From assembly GCF_030867095.1 (NCBI RefSeq), contig NC_081824.1, forward strand, positions 351,514,203 through 351,578,202: a stretch of DNA of 64,000 nt, in the 5' to 3' direction. This DNA is from Alligator mississippiensis. Its lineage: Eukaryota > Chordata > Crocodylia > Alligatoridae. The notes under the pieces were generated by a model that was not told the origin of the DNA, ran no database searches, and worked only from the letters and a program-made list of their open reading frames with translations. Of the stretch, positions 1 to 12,900 are shown piece by piece (the first letter of the stretch is position 1; each line of letters opens with the position of its first letter). The position numbers were made by a program, and so were the translations under genes.

Positions 1-1335
1 GAAATTAAATATACCTGACTGATATACCAAGCTACCTCAAGATCCAAATCTTTACTCTCTACAACAGAATATCTTGCTCATTCAGCAGTGGCCTTTTTCC
101 TCTCTGTTCCACCACCTATTCAAGCTACCCTTGATGCAAGATGCTCTAGAAGAGGAAGAAAATCCCAATAACAACTCCCTCTTTTCCAACGTCTTAAAGT
201 ATACTTTTACCTTTCCTCTAAGCTGTTATTTGTCTGGATAATACTTTATTTAAATTCTATGTAACTTTATTACTTTGGATAATAAAGTATTGGGATATAT
301 AAAACACATTATACAAACTGTAGTGCAGAGGAGATAAACATGAAGCCTGAATGCCAAAAAACCCAAACACCTTGAAATTTCAACCTCCATGCTTCCCCCC
401 CACACACTTCTCACAATGACCTACACAAATAGTTTTATGTTACATCACACAATTTCTCACAACCAACCTCTTTCCACAAACTCTTGAACTCTAGTCCATA
501 CTCCCATTTAAGCTTTTTACATTTAATAGATGAGACACTTAAAAGTAAGATAGTTAGCACCGTAACCTTTTTGTGAACTGCTAATGTACATATCATATTT
601 CTTCTGAAGTAACATCATACATTTTATGCATCCATTCCTCCATGAGCAGATTTATTCTCTGTAAAGCTCTACAAACATTTTGGGGTTCATTACTGCTAAA
701 TTAATATCACAAAAGGAAGAGATATTGCAGTGCTCAAAAGGATATTCTTATCATTCAAGAACAGAACAGGAAGTAACATTTGAAATAGCTACTGTCTGTT
801 ACTAGTTAGGGTGGACAGAATACTGCCTAATATCTCACCATTTTCCTTTACTCCCTTGTCTGACTGTGTCCACCTGTTGTCTTCTTTTACACTAATAGTA
901 AGCCTGCCCCAACAAATTTACAACTTGCTTTGTTCTTATACAGTACTTAACATTAAACAATTCTGGTGTATGACTAGGTTCTAAGGTGGTAATAACTACT
1001 ATATCATGGAGATGTGTTTTAACAGCTCAGTTGAGAACATTTAGCAACGACTGTTCCAACCCAGTCACTTACACAGACCCAGAAGTTTTACTCTAGTCTA
1101 ACAAATTCCCCATCCCACCTAAAGATTCATTTTAAGAGTCAGCTAATCTGCAATTTGACTGATTTGAGTAAATTACTGTTGCAGATTGGGCAACATGTCA
1201 TTAAAACTGGTGGGAATATTCATTTTAAGAGAGCTGTAAGAAACAGTTTAAGCTTCTATGCCGAATAATGGCCAACAAACCAATACACAGGTACATGTAT
1301 GGGTATTCAGGCACTGAATTATGTTAGTGAAGTTC
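1..1335. other. unannotated AT-rich sequence
   Basis: No exon, LINE remnant or structured repeat was recognised here. The missing 3' exons of TMCO3, which should encode the final antiporter helices, were looked for on the minus strand and not found. By gene order this is probably still TMCO3 intron. Confidence 0.5.
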
Positions 1336-1775
1336 ATAGTTTTATAGTAGCTAGGGTCAGGAGGGACCTGATCATCTAGCCTGACCCTCTGCCACAGGCA
1401 GGAATGAATGCTGGGTTCACAAGACCCCAGACAGGTGATCATCCAACCTCCTCTTGAACTTGCCCAAGGTAGGGGCAAGGACCACTTCCCTGGGAAGCTG
1501 GTTCCAGATTTTGGCCACCCTAACTGTAAAAAATTGCCTCTAACCTAAACCTATTCTCCAACAGCTTATTACCATTGTTCCTCATCACCCCAGGTGGTGC
1601 TGGGGAGAAAAGGGCTCTACCTATTTGCTGTTGATCTCCCCTGATGAGTTTGTAGGCAGCCACCAGGTCCCCCCTTAGCCTCCGTTTTCTGAGGCTGAAC
1701 AGGTTCAGGTCCCTCAGTTTCTCCTTATAGGGCCTGTCCAGCTGCCCTCTCACCAAGCGGGTGGCCCTCCCCTGG
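1336..1775 (-). mobile_element. CR1 LINE, 3' end fragment
   Basis: Read on the minus strand, the segment encodes the C-terminal tail of CR1 ORF2: [19 protein letters not shown], then PAPPGVMRNNG and a degraded ENRFRL block. It is followed by the CR1 3' untranslated tail (GGTCAGGAGGGACCTGATCA at about 1354-1373). It is 5' truncated, as most CR1 copies are, and has no intact frame. Established family knowledge: CR1 is the dominant LINE of birds, turtles and crocodilians. Confidence 0.88.
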
Positions 1776-2209
1776 GAAGTGTTTGCATAAGGGTGAGTGC
1801 TTGGAAGTGAGAGAAGTTGGAGAAACAGAGAAGGAAGTTCTATACAAAGCCTGAAGATGCTTCAAGTGAAATTCTACAACAACATACAGTTTTTGGGGTG
1901 AGTGCTCACTAAAAGCACCTGGGAGCTACAAGCAAAGAAACTACCTCCTGTTTGATTCTTCCTTTTCCAGGTATGCGTTTATGTATTGCATCTAAACAAA
2001 GAGAACTGCAACAAAAATGCTCAACTCCATATTCAAGTTTTTCACCTAACCTAAATAAAACTTTAATAAATAAGAACCATTTTTTTGCTGTAATAAATAT
2101 CCTTCTGCAGAATATAGGATTTAAAATGACAAACTTTTTTACCTTAAGGTATTTCAGCTATTTGTTTAAAGTAGCTCAAAGGTTAGCAGTTACTTGATTA
2201 AATAGAAAT

Positions 2210-3607
2210 TAGGCATGTCAATTAACTGCCATTAACGTGCGTGATGAACATGGTAATTGATTCTTGTGTTATTTTTTTTAACGCATTAATCACACGTGGT
2301 TTTGGAGCGCACACCATGCTCCACCGCTGTCACCACTGCCTCTGGGCTGCCCAACGGGGCAGTGCTGGCAATGCAGAGGACCGCAGGGCAGCCCAGATGT
2401 GGGTTTTAGGCTGTTGCAGCAGGAAGGCATGGGGGGCAGACGCACACAGACACATACAGATGAGCAACCACAGCATGCACACACCCAGGAATGCAACCCA
2501 GCAGTGTGCAGAGTGGTGCCCAGCAGGTAAACCTGTGAAGGGGAAGGGGCTGGGGGAAGAGGGAAGGGGTGGAAGGGCAGATCAAGGCTCCCACAGTGAG
2601 GGAGAGTGGGGCAGAGGCAGGGGCTAGGATGAATGGGGCTCTGGGGCCAGGGCAGGTCATGGGATGGAGTCAAAGAAGACTTGCCCAGGAGTGGGTAGGA
2701 GGAGCATGGCTCCCCACCGCTGCACACACCCCCATGGGAGGTATGGGGATCCTGTGGCACCCCAGATTTGTGTGCAGGGTGGAGGAGGGCTGGGACTCAG
2801 TGCCCTGCGGCCTTTGCCTCAGGAGCCACATGCTGGCTGCATGTCCCCTGCCTAACCAGGGTGGAAGGCACAACATGGCATCATGTGGCTCCTGGGGCAA
2901 AGGCACCAGGGTGCAGGACCCCAGCCCAAAGTGGACAGCCCGCCTCTGCCTCATGCATAAATCCAGGGGGCACATGCCCTCTTGCTTCCCCCAGGGGTGC
3001 ATACAGCAACAGGGAGCCATGTCCCCCCACACCCCTGGTCAAGACGCCTGCAGCTCAGTCTCACAACCCAGCCCGGCCCCAGGGCCCCATTCACCCCAGC
3101 CCCTGTCCCACTCCCTCCCTCACCATGGGGGCCTCAATCTGCCCCCTGCCTCTTCCCTCTCCCACCACCCTCCCCCACAACAGATTTACCTGCCGGGCAC
3201 TGCTCTACACGCCACTGGGCTGTGTTCCTGTAGCATTACCATATTTCCAGTTTCAAAAAAAGAGGATACTTGTGAGGGGGGGTAGGCAGTGATATTCCCG
3301 TGCCCTACCCCTGCCCCTCACTCTCAAGCCACAGCCACCACAGCCCTGCTGCTATCCCTCACTCCTGACCCACAGTACCCTGCATCCTGCCAGAGCATAT
3401 AGGGATTTCTCTTCCCTGGGCTCCAAACCCCCCCATACACACCACCCCAACAACAACCATACAAAGTACCTGCACAATTTTGCAGTTTTCTGTACATAAT
3501 TTTGGTGAGTTTTTATCTGTATGATTAAAAATTGCAATTAATTGTGATTAATTTTATTAATCATACAACTAATCACGATCAAATGTTTTAATCATTTGAC
3601 AGCCCTA
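2210..3607. mobile_element. non-autonomous hAT-type foldback element (TAATCA-type termini)
   Basis: The ends are imperfect inverted repeats: TAGGCATGTCAATTAACTGC on the left, and on the right the inverse of TAGGGCTGTCAAATGATTAA. The 8-bp flanks ATAGAAAT (2202-2209) and ATACAAAC (3608-3615) match at 6 of 8 positions, as expected for an old hAT target duplication. AT-rich termini enclose a GC-rich core. Within it, bases ~2488-2640 and ~3070-3232 are inverted copies of each other, so the core folds back. The left arm has a CAG/GTAAAC donor-like site (2526/2527); the right arm has a pyrimidine tract ending in CAG (3183). No transposase is visible. Several long open frames inside are products of GC-richness. 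Confidence 0.75.
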
Positions 3608-3813
3608 ATACAAACAGGACTACAGAGTTTTAACATTACGTACTTAATTTACACATTCATAAAATATTTTAATGCTATACTTAAAATATATAATACATTT
3701 ATACAAACTTCACACTTAAGAAAATATTCTAATAGATTCATACAAAGCAAAAATTTCCCTCCCCACACAAGTTTATGTAAATTCATAAATTTTTAAATTA
3801 TGTTTTAGATTAC

Positions 3814-3964
3814 CTATAGATGCAAAGAAAATGATGGCAAGAAAGTCCCTTATTGGTTCAATACAGGACATGATCTCTTCAGTAACCATGTGCCCCTGAG
3901 AAGAGATCAGTGCGCCAGCTAAGAAGCATCCCAATTCCATTGAAACATCCAAAAGCTCTGTAAT
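3814..3964 (-). CDS. TMCO3: TMCO3 coding exon 9 of those in window
   Basis: 151 bp, residues 515-564 plus one base. It begins with [12 protein letters not shown] after a TTGACAG acceptor and ends FFASI plus G before GTAATC. It covers antiporter helices with [17 protein letters not shown] and [12 protein letters not shown], a stretch conserved with the human protein. The next exon, which should start near LHVFP, is not in the window. Confidence 0.93.
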
Positions 3965-6900
3965 CTGTCAAGAAAGAAACATTTATTGATCTCCTCTTGC
4001 TGAAAGATTTAATGCCAGTTTTACAGGTAGACTAACTACAAAACTACTACTTATAGATTTGATGTATAAAGCTTGCCACATCAATGGTTTAACCAATTAA
4101 AGGAATTTGAGAGAGAGATATTTCCTTTCAATAGTGACAAATTAATTTTGATGAATCTGGAATATTCACAAGCCAAAAAAAAAAAAAATCCTATGGAAAC
4201 AAATGTAAAAATTTGCATTCTACATTTAAGGTATTATTATTAATAATTAATATCAATAATTAATATTTTCTCTTTGGAAATAAAATCCTTATTGACTTCA
4301 ACAGAGGCAGGATTTCCCTCAAATACTTCATGTGTTATAAGAGACAGAGAACCCAGTAAATTTCCTTCCACTTTTCCAAAAAGAAAACTAGATTTATAAT
4401 TTGAGAAGATATTGAATTAAAGCTGGTATTGAATACCCTGCTGTTAGAGCTGGCCATCTTGCAAACCATTATACATTATATTCAAGATCAATTTTTGGAC
4501 CTAGTTAGATCAAGCAATGACATATCACACAATACCTTTTTGGACAAAATTAATCATGTCTTGGATGATGTTAAGGTGTAAGGTATGAATCCAAAGCCCA
4601 AGTAACTTCAGGCAATGAAAGAGAGCAATAACCTCTTCAACATGTACTGCCTGGAATATTTTACTACAAAAATGGAACCTGCAATTTAAGAAAAGCTGTT
4701 TATTTTTAAAGCACTAGCATATGAATGTTCACCACACCACTCTATTTGTGTACACAGTTCTGAACAATTATAAAATAGTTAATAAAATGGAATGGGTCTG
4801 TCAAGAAACGCGATTCCTTATCAGCAGGGATCCTGGTTTTCTCTTTTACAAAAAAAAAAATTCCCAATTTTTGGATTAAAGAGAGTAACCCAAAATCCGC
4901 ATTTTTTTATGGTTTAAATGAAACACCACTAATATACAGATAGATATACAGTGGTATTTCATCTTAAATCATGGGAAAATGTGGATTTTGGGTTACTTTT
5001 TTAATCAAAACATTGGAGATCTTATCAAATAAGAGAAAACCAGGATCCCTGCTTATCAGTCAAAACTAATGCAAAGATTACTGCCAAAAATCCCTTCCAT
5101 TTAGTTTCAAAATACAGACTGCTCTTAGCAACAGTTTGAAATTAAAGTCAGCAATTCCCTTGATTCAAGGATGATCTCTACTGTGGCTCATTGATAGGTA
5201 TTAAGGCGACTTAAAAGTCCAATCCTTGAGCCACAATTCTGCCCACAGAAATTGCAGATCTTTCCAAGGAGAGAGTAAGTCATAGACCAGGATTTCTCTT
5301 TTCCATCCTCCGCTTTTTCTTCTCTGCTTTGTCTTGCCCTTCTTTGCTTTCAGGGCAAGATGCGCTACCTCCAAGTGGGCTGCCACTTGGTTGAGGTTGT
5401 GGCACCATTCCCAAGTTGGTTAGCTGCTATCTCCTCCTAGCTCTTGATGTCAGCATCTGTTTTCTTGAGGTATGCCTTCAATGTATCCTTCAACTGTTTC
5501 CTCTGGCTGCCATGACATCTCAAGCTTCAGCTAAACTAGGATTGGAGCACTTGGTTTTGGGAGTTGAGGGTCAGGCATCAGGGCTGTGCAAAATTTTGCC
5601 AGCCATTTCATTTTGGATGCATTTCAGGCCGTTTTGGCACCCAAAACACCAAATCTGAATCAAAATAGAAGGCTCCAAAACATTTCCAAAATGAAATGAG
5701 ACATCCAAAATGTTTCAGGAAATTTTGCAGAGGGTGGGTAGCAGCAGCAAGGAGACTCCCAGAGTGGATCTCTGCTCCCTGCAGAGCCAGGCCACAGAGC
5801 GTGGCAGGGCTGGTCCCTACCACGCGACCTGGCTCTGCAGGGAGCAGAGATCCAGGGTAGCATGGGGCTGGCAGCAGTGGCGAGGAGACCCCCAGGACAG
5901 ATCTCTGCTCCCTGCGGAGCCAAGTCATACAAGCAGGAGAAGTGCAGGGTGAGCAGCGGCGGTGAGGAGACCCCCAGCATGGATCTCTGCTCCCTGCAGA
6001 GCCAGGTTGCACAGCAGGGACCACGAGGCTTGGTCGCCGATCTGCGCTGCTCCCCTGCCCCGCAACCCGGCATGACAGGGATCAGAGATTCATGCAGGGG
6101 TCTCCTCGCTTGCACAGAGAGCAGCGGCCCTTCCCCTCCCCTGGACGAGCCACCCACAGCCCCATCCTGCTCCCCACTAGGGCCCTGCAGTCCCCAGCTC
6201 CAAACCCAACCTGGCTGAGCAGTAGGGCTGTGCAAAACTTGCAGCCCATTCGAAACAAATTCAGAGGAGAATTGGCAGAGCCAAATCTCCAAAACAGATT
6301 TGACCAAAACAAAACAGAACACTGATCCAAAAAACCAAACTGAATCACTGTCCTCCGAAACGGCCAATTCCAAAACCAAATCAAAACACAGCCATTTTGC
6401 ACAGCCCTATCAGGCATCCACATGCCATGTCCAGTCCAGTGAAGTTGGTGCTTGAGGATCACCAACTCAATGCTGGTAACTCTCGCTTCAGCAAGGATGC
6501 TACCATTTGTGTGGTGATCTTCCTATTTAATGCAAAGGATTTTCCAGAGGCATCACTGGTGATATCTCTCCAGGATCTGCTCCCCCCCCAAAATGATAAT
6601 GGTAGGTCACCCACATTTCGCATCTATAAAGGAGAATAGGGACGATGACTCAGAGTAGGGATGATGAAACAAATGCACTGTAGACCTGGATCTTAGTATT
6701 TTTTATTGATTGCAGTCTCCAGAAAAGCATGCTGAAGTGATTTCCTGAAGAAGGCACTTATGCACTGGATCCTATGCTGGACACCCTCAGTGTTCACTCT
6801 CTGAGAAAGGTGGCTGCCAAGGTAAAAGAAGTGCTCAACTACTTCCAGGGTCTTTCCCTTGAATGATAATTTGAAAAGGGGGTCACATTTGAGGCCTGGA

Positions 6901-9900
6901 GCAGGCTGATAGAGGACTTCAGTTTTCTCCATATTGAGAGAAAGACCCAAAATTTAGCAGGCTTCTGCAAAGAGATGCAGTAGTTTGGGGAGGAGATGAG
7001 CAGCCAACAGTGGCATGAACTATGTGCGCCCCTAGTGGCTGGGGGGCACAGCTGTGCTCACAGCAGAGGAAGCACAGCGGTGGTAAGTGTGGAGCTCCTG
7101 CACGCACTACTGGCACTGTCAGCGGCAGGGGGGAGGTGGGGGAGGAAGTGTTGGCAGCGCCTTTTTGTAGGGGGTGCACTGCCAGGCTCAGGGGGTGCAC
7201 ATGCACCTGTATGGACCCCCTACGTGTTGCCCCTGAACAATGGCAAAAGAACAGGTTAGGAACGATTTAGAAAAATCAGATGTATACAAGTCCATGGGGC
7301 CAGATGTGATGCACCTGAGGGTGCTGAGGAAGTTGACCAATGTGATTTCAAAGATAGTGCCCAGCTTCTCTGCAAACACATGGTGATTGGGAGAGGTCTT
7401 GGATGATTGGAAAAGGGCAAATATAGTGCCCATCTTTAAGAATGGGAAGGAGGAGGATGCAGGGACCTACAACCCAGTCAGCCTCTCCTCAATCCTGAAA
7501 AAAATCATGGAGAAGGTCCTCAAAGAATTAATTTCTAAGCATTTGGAGGAGAAGGTGATTAGGAACAGTCAGCAAGGATTCATCAAGGGCAAGTCATGCC
7601 TGACCAATCTAATTGCATTCTATGATGAGATACCTAGCTCTGTGGATGTGGAGAGACCAGCGGACATGATATACCTTGACTTCAGCAAAGATTTTGATAC
7701 AGTCTCCCACAAAATTCTCACAAGCAAGTGAAGGAAGTACAGGCTAGATGAATGGACTGGACTCTAAGGTGGACAGCAGGCTGGCTAGATCATTGTGCTC
7801 AAAAGGGTAGTAATAGATTTCATAGACATTAGGGCTGGAAGGGACCTCGGAAGATCGAGTCCAGCCCCTTGCCCGAGGGGCAGGAAGTCAGCTGGGGTCA
7901 TAGGATCCCAGCAAGATAACCATCCAATTTAGTCTTGAAGGTGTTCAATGTAGGTGCTTGAACCACCTCCGACGGCAGGCTATTCCAGACCTTGGGGGCT
8001 CGGACAGTAAAGAAATTCTTCCTTATGTCCAGCCTGAAACAGTCTTGCAGTAGTTTATAACCATTCAACCTCAATGGCATAATGTCTAGTTGGCAGCCAA
8101 CACCAAGTGAAATGCCCCATAGGTTGGTCCTGGGGCCAGTTTTGTTCAATATCTTCATAAAAAAAACTGGAAGATGGGATACAGCACAACTTTAGCAACT
8201 TTGCAGATGACACCAAGCTGGGAGAAGTAGTAGATACAATGAAGGGTAGGGTTAGGATTCAGAGACCTAGACAAATTGGAGGACTGGACCAAAAGGAATC
8301 TCATGAGGTTCAGTAAAGACAAGTGCAAAGTCCTACACTTAGGACAGAACAATCTCATGCACCAGTACAGGCTGGGGACTGGCAGCTCTGCAGAAAAAAA
8401 CATGGAGGTTACAGTGGGCAATAAGCTGAATATAAGTCAACAGTGTGCCCTTGTTGTGAAGGCAGCTAACAGCACACTGGGCTGTTTTAGAAGGAAAGCT
8501 GCTAGCAGGGTCAAGGGAAGTGATTATTCCCCTCTGTTTGGCACTGGAAGAGTACTGTGTCCAGTTGTGGGGTCCCCCACTACAGAAAGGATGACTGACA
8601 GGAGATTTAATAGCAGCCTTCAACTACCTAGTTCCAAAGAGGATGGAGCTAGACTGTTCTTAGTGGTGGCAGATGACAGAACAAGGAGCAGTGGCCTCAA
8701 GTTGCAGCAAGGAAAATTTAAGTTACATATTGGGAAAGATTCTCTTACTAGGAGGGCTGTAAAGCACTGGAACACGCTACCCAGATAGGTTGTGGAATCT
8801 CCATCCTTACAGGTTTTTAAGACCTGACTAGGCAAAGCCTTGGGTGGGATGATCTAGTTGGGGATGATCCTGCTTTGAGGAGGGGGTTGGACTAGATGAC
8901 CTGCTGAGTGAGGTCCCTTCCAACCCTAATTTTCTATGCTTCTATGACTGTTGTTTTGAATACTTTGGTAGACTAAAGAGCCCTCCATCCATTCAGTATT
9001 CAATATCGATTCCGGAGGGGAGGATCTGGATGATGATCAAAAGTGTGGAGAACAGACCTGAGGCAACAACATCCTTGCTTGCCTCCCAGTTTGGATGACA
9101 AATGGATCAGTCTCCAATCTGCTACAAAAATGATCCCCGTCATCTAATATCAGGAGAAGTATCAGGACCTTCGTGTATTTTTCAGGGTATCCAAATTTGA
9201 CCAGTACTTCTCCCAAGGCTTTGCAACTGACTGAGTCAAGGGCGTTATTGAAATCAATGAAGTCCATATATAAGTTCCAATGTCCAAACAGTTTTCTTGG
9301 TCTTGATGGGCAACAAAGATCATGTTAATTGCTGCATGGGAATGTCTGAAACCACATCAAGATTCCAGTAGGACTTCCTCAGCAAGATGATGAGGGTTCA
9401 GGATGATGTGGGCAAGGAATGTCCCTGCTGTGGAAAGGGGAACAATACTTCGATAGTTCCTTCACACAGACTTTCTTGAAGGTAGACACTATGTTGGCAT
9501 TTCTCAAGTCCACTAGGGAATTCCTCATTGTTCCAAAGTCAAAGAATAAATTTGTGGAGTCTCAATACCAGTTCCTCACAGCCAGCCTTGAAGATTTCAG
9601 CAGGTATGCCATCCGGTCCAGTAGCCTTGTTGTTCTTGGTTTTCTTGATGGCATACCAAACTTCTTCTAAGTTAGAAGACCTAAACTGAAACCTTGCAGT
9701 GGTGGAGAGGCTTGCATGTCCCAATAATCCTCAGAGTTATGTCATCTGGAGTCTTTCAATTCTGGCAGGGTCACCCATGGCAACCAGGCCTGACGGCAAG
9801 TTCCAGACAAACTACAGCCCAATTCCAAGTCCTCAACAGAGGATCAGGCAGAAAGAAACATTAGGATCTGTAAAGACAGGAAAAGGATGCAACAGGATGG

Positions 9901-12900
9901 AGGTTCTCTTGTTACCTAGGATTCTCCCTTGCCACTGGGTCCAGATGTCCACCTCATTAAGATCCTCTGGTTGTTCATTCCATGCATCAGCTTCCTCACA
10001 TTAAACAAAGCCATACTCCATAACCATCATAAAACAAAGTAAATACAAAAGATTGGATATAAAGGGACAAAGGAAGCAAAGACATTTTATATAAATAGAT
10101 GTTTCTGAGCTTTTCCCTTGCCCCCTTTTTGGTGAAAAGCATCACCACTCTAGAGTGTTTTTACACTCTAAATATAGCACACAACTGGAGCATGTCTTTA
10201 CTACTAAGATACTCCCACACATGCTTGTGTGTCAAGTTATTAAAATAGTGTGGTGTCAAGCTAGCTATTTAAATTTTAAAACGTTTACATTTGATGGTTA
10301 GTATAGGATTTACAATCTCCTATACTGGGTTTAGACGGCAGCACAAAATGTAGAATAAAAGAAATACTGTGTATGTACTTATGTATAAACATTGACCAAC
10401 TATAAATTATATTTAGCACATTTGTTTTTTCCCCCTCAATATAAAAGCCTCAATCCAACCACTTATTTTATTATTAAGAGCACAAATGTGTCAGCCAAAA
10501 ATGCTGGCTTTGGTATTCTCCTGCTCCGTTCCCAAAACTGAAAGCAGGTACACAAGCCCTAGCCTAAAACAAGTAATTATTGCTATTCCATCTAGGGAAA
10601 GTGCATTGTATTACTGTCAGCAATTCTTTAAACAGTCCTTTTACCCCAAACACCACAGGAGGACAAGATACCAGCTATATCATTTAACTCCAGGACCACT
10701 GCACAGAAAAGGAAAAGGAAAAAGGAAAAGGAAAGAGTGGTGATGGTTGATTACAGGTACTCCTCGCTCAACGACTTACCTGTTTAACGACCGCGCGGAC
10801 TTACAACCAGCTCTCCGAGCAGTCGGTATTGTGTGTTCAGCACAGCGGGGCGGACAGCTGCGCTCGCGGCCCAGGCGGGGAAGGGCGGGGCGCACAGAGC
10901 AGGCTTTCCTTGCCGGGGCCGGGGCAGCTCCGCCGGCTCCCACCTGCCTGCAGGCGCAAGGGCAGCAGGGCGGAGGTCCTGGAGCGGCCCCGGGGCCGGG
11001 AGCGCTGGGGCCGCAGGGCCGGGACGCGTGCATGCCCGCCCGCTGGAAGGCGCCGGCCCAGAGCGCGAGGGCAGGGTGGGCTCTTGCTCCACTGATGCCA
11101 TTAGGACTCGCCCGCCCCAGCCTGGGGCCTCGTGGGGGCCAGGGCAGCAGCAGCACTGGGCGCCCCGCTCCAGAGGAGGCAGCCCCCTCCCCGGCCGTGC
11201 CAGTGCGGCCACGGGGTAAAATACCTTCGTGCCCCAACTATGGCATGGGTCTGACCCCGAGCCAGAGGTGCCAGAGCCTCCAGCCGGGCTGCTCCCCGCC
11301 GGTGCACTGGCACAGCCCAGCCCAGCCAGTACCCAGTGCCCCCACAGAAGGCTTGACACCCCCAGCCCAGGTCACAGCAGCCGGGGGAGCGATGCCCCCA
11401 GCCCCATGCGACAACAGCCGGCAGGGCGCAGAGCAGCCCCGCGCGTGGGTCTGGAGGGTGGGTTTAAGGGCGGTGGTTAGTTCTGCCTGCCGGGGCCGAG
11501 CTTCCCTCCTGCTCCCTGGTGCCAGCTCCTTCCCTCTCTCAGCATCCTCTTCCCACCAGCCCTGGCTTCAGGGGAGCACTTTGCTGCTCAGAGCCGGACC
11601 GTTTCCACAATACGTACGAAACGTATTGTGGAAACGGCAGCGCGGCGTCTGAAGCCAAGGCACGCAGTATCAAGGGGCGGCTCCTCGCTTATCAACCAAT
11701 TCACTTAACGACCTAGTTGCAGGAACGGAACTTGGTCGTTAAGTGAGGAGTGCCTGTACTTCCTTGTGCAGAGGACAACACTAATTTGTCATCCATATTT
11801 GTGGGCCTAAGAAGTGTTTTGTCTGCCTGGAGCTCAAACTTAGGACATCACAGAAAGACTACCAAAGCTCACCCATCCTTCAGACCACTACCCCTTTCTG
11901 CTTGTCCATGTAGGCACCAATGATACTGCCACGAATGACACTAAGCAAATCAGTGGTGACTATAAGGCTGCTGGCAAGAGTATTAAGGAGCTTGGAGCAA
12001 AAGCGGTGTTCCCATCGATTCTTCCTGTGAAGGCAAGGGTCCAAACAGAAACCACTGTAACCTGCATGTGAATGCATGGCTGAGATGGTGGTATCAACGT
12101 GAAGGCTTCAGCTTCTTCACCAATGGACAGATGTTCTTTGGAAGACTACTATCAAGAGATGGGATCCATCTATAAGAACAGGGGAAAGCATCTTTGGACA
12201 ACATCTGACCAACCTAGAAAGGAGGGCTTTAAACTAGGTTACATGGGGGATGGTAATCAAAACCCTCCAGCAACAGAGCACAGTCCAGAGGGAAAAGGAC
12301 TTGAAAAAGCAACTTAACTGTGGGAGAGAGCCACAGAACTACAGGACTGCAACAAGTGATGCAAAAGGGAAGCAAGGAAGTCAAAATGCAAATAGATCCA
12401 ATGCATGTATAACAAATACAACAAGTATGGGGAATAAACAAGATGAGCTGGAAGCTGCAGCCTGTAAAAAGAACTATGATCTGATTGGCATCACTGAGAC
12501 CTAGTGGGACAGCTCTTATGAGTGGACTGTTGACATTGAGGGTTACACTTGGTTTTGGAAAGACAGGGTAGGGAGAAAAGGTGATGGCATTGCCCTGTAT
12601 GTCAGAAACACCTTTACTTGTTCCCTAGTTTAGGAGGAAGACAGCAAAATTGAATGCATTTAGGTGAAGATGAAAGGTAAAAGATGCAGCACCAAAATAA
12701 TGGTGAGGATTTATTATAGGCTACCTAATAAAAAGAGGAGGTAGCACTCTTCAAGCAGGTGACAAATCTATCCAAAAGCTATGGGATGGTACAGATGGGA
12801 GACTCAACATTTCTGGATACCTGCTGGAATAACAACATAGCCAAAACAAAAAAATGTCAAGCCAGTTTCTAACTTGTATGGAGGATAACTTTTTCTTCCA

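Larger units (their letters stand above)
5185..9800 (-). mobile_element. degraded non-CR1 LINE, broken up by insertions
   Basis: Read from high to low coordinate: [18 protein letters not shown] (about 9640-9590), [18 protein letters not shown] (about 9355-9300), [20 protein letters not shown] (about 9265-9205), a thumb-like block [16 protein letters not shown] with [10 protein letters not shown] (6990-6700), and a C-terminal [17 protein letters not shown] zinc-knuckle-like end with a stop near 5187. This order is that of a non-LTR reverse transcriptase whose motifs differ from CR1. I did not assign the clade. The AFD motif has become ALD, the terminal histidines of the finger are lost, and frames shift repeatedly, so it is dead and old. 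A hAT element, a GC-rich insert and a CR1 lie inside. Confidence 0.72.

Noticed and set aside
2241-3292. Proline- and histidine-rich frames up to 238 codons
   Set aside because: They fall in the foldback core of a hAT element and have counterparts in its inverted arm.
1-3813. Possible last exons of TMCO3
   Set aside because: No minus-strand match to LHVFP, SLILPRSSQYIKWIVSAG or SEFSFVLGSRARRAG was found; the exons are taken to lie left of the window.
10747-11652. Long overlapping open frames in GC-rich DNA
   Set aside because: They lie wholly within a TA-flanked non-autonomous DNA element, occur in several frames on both strands, and show no protein motif; they follow from low stop frequency in GC-rich sequence.
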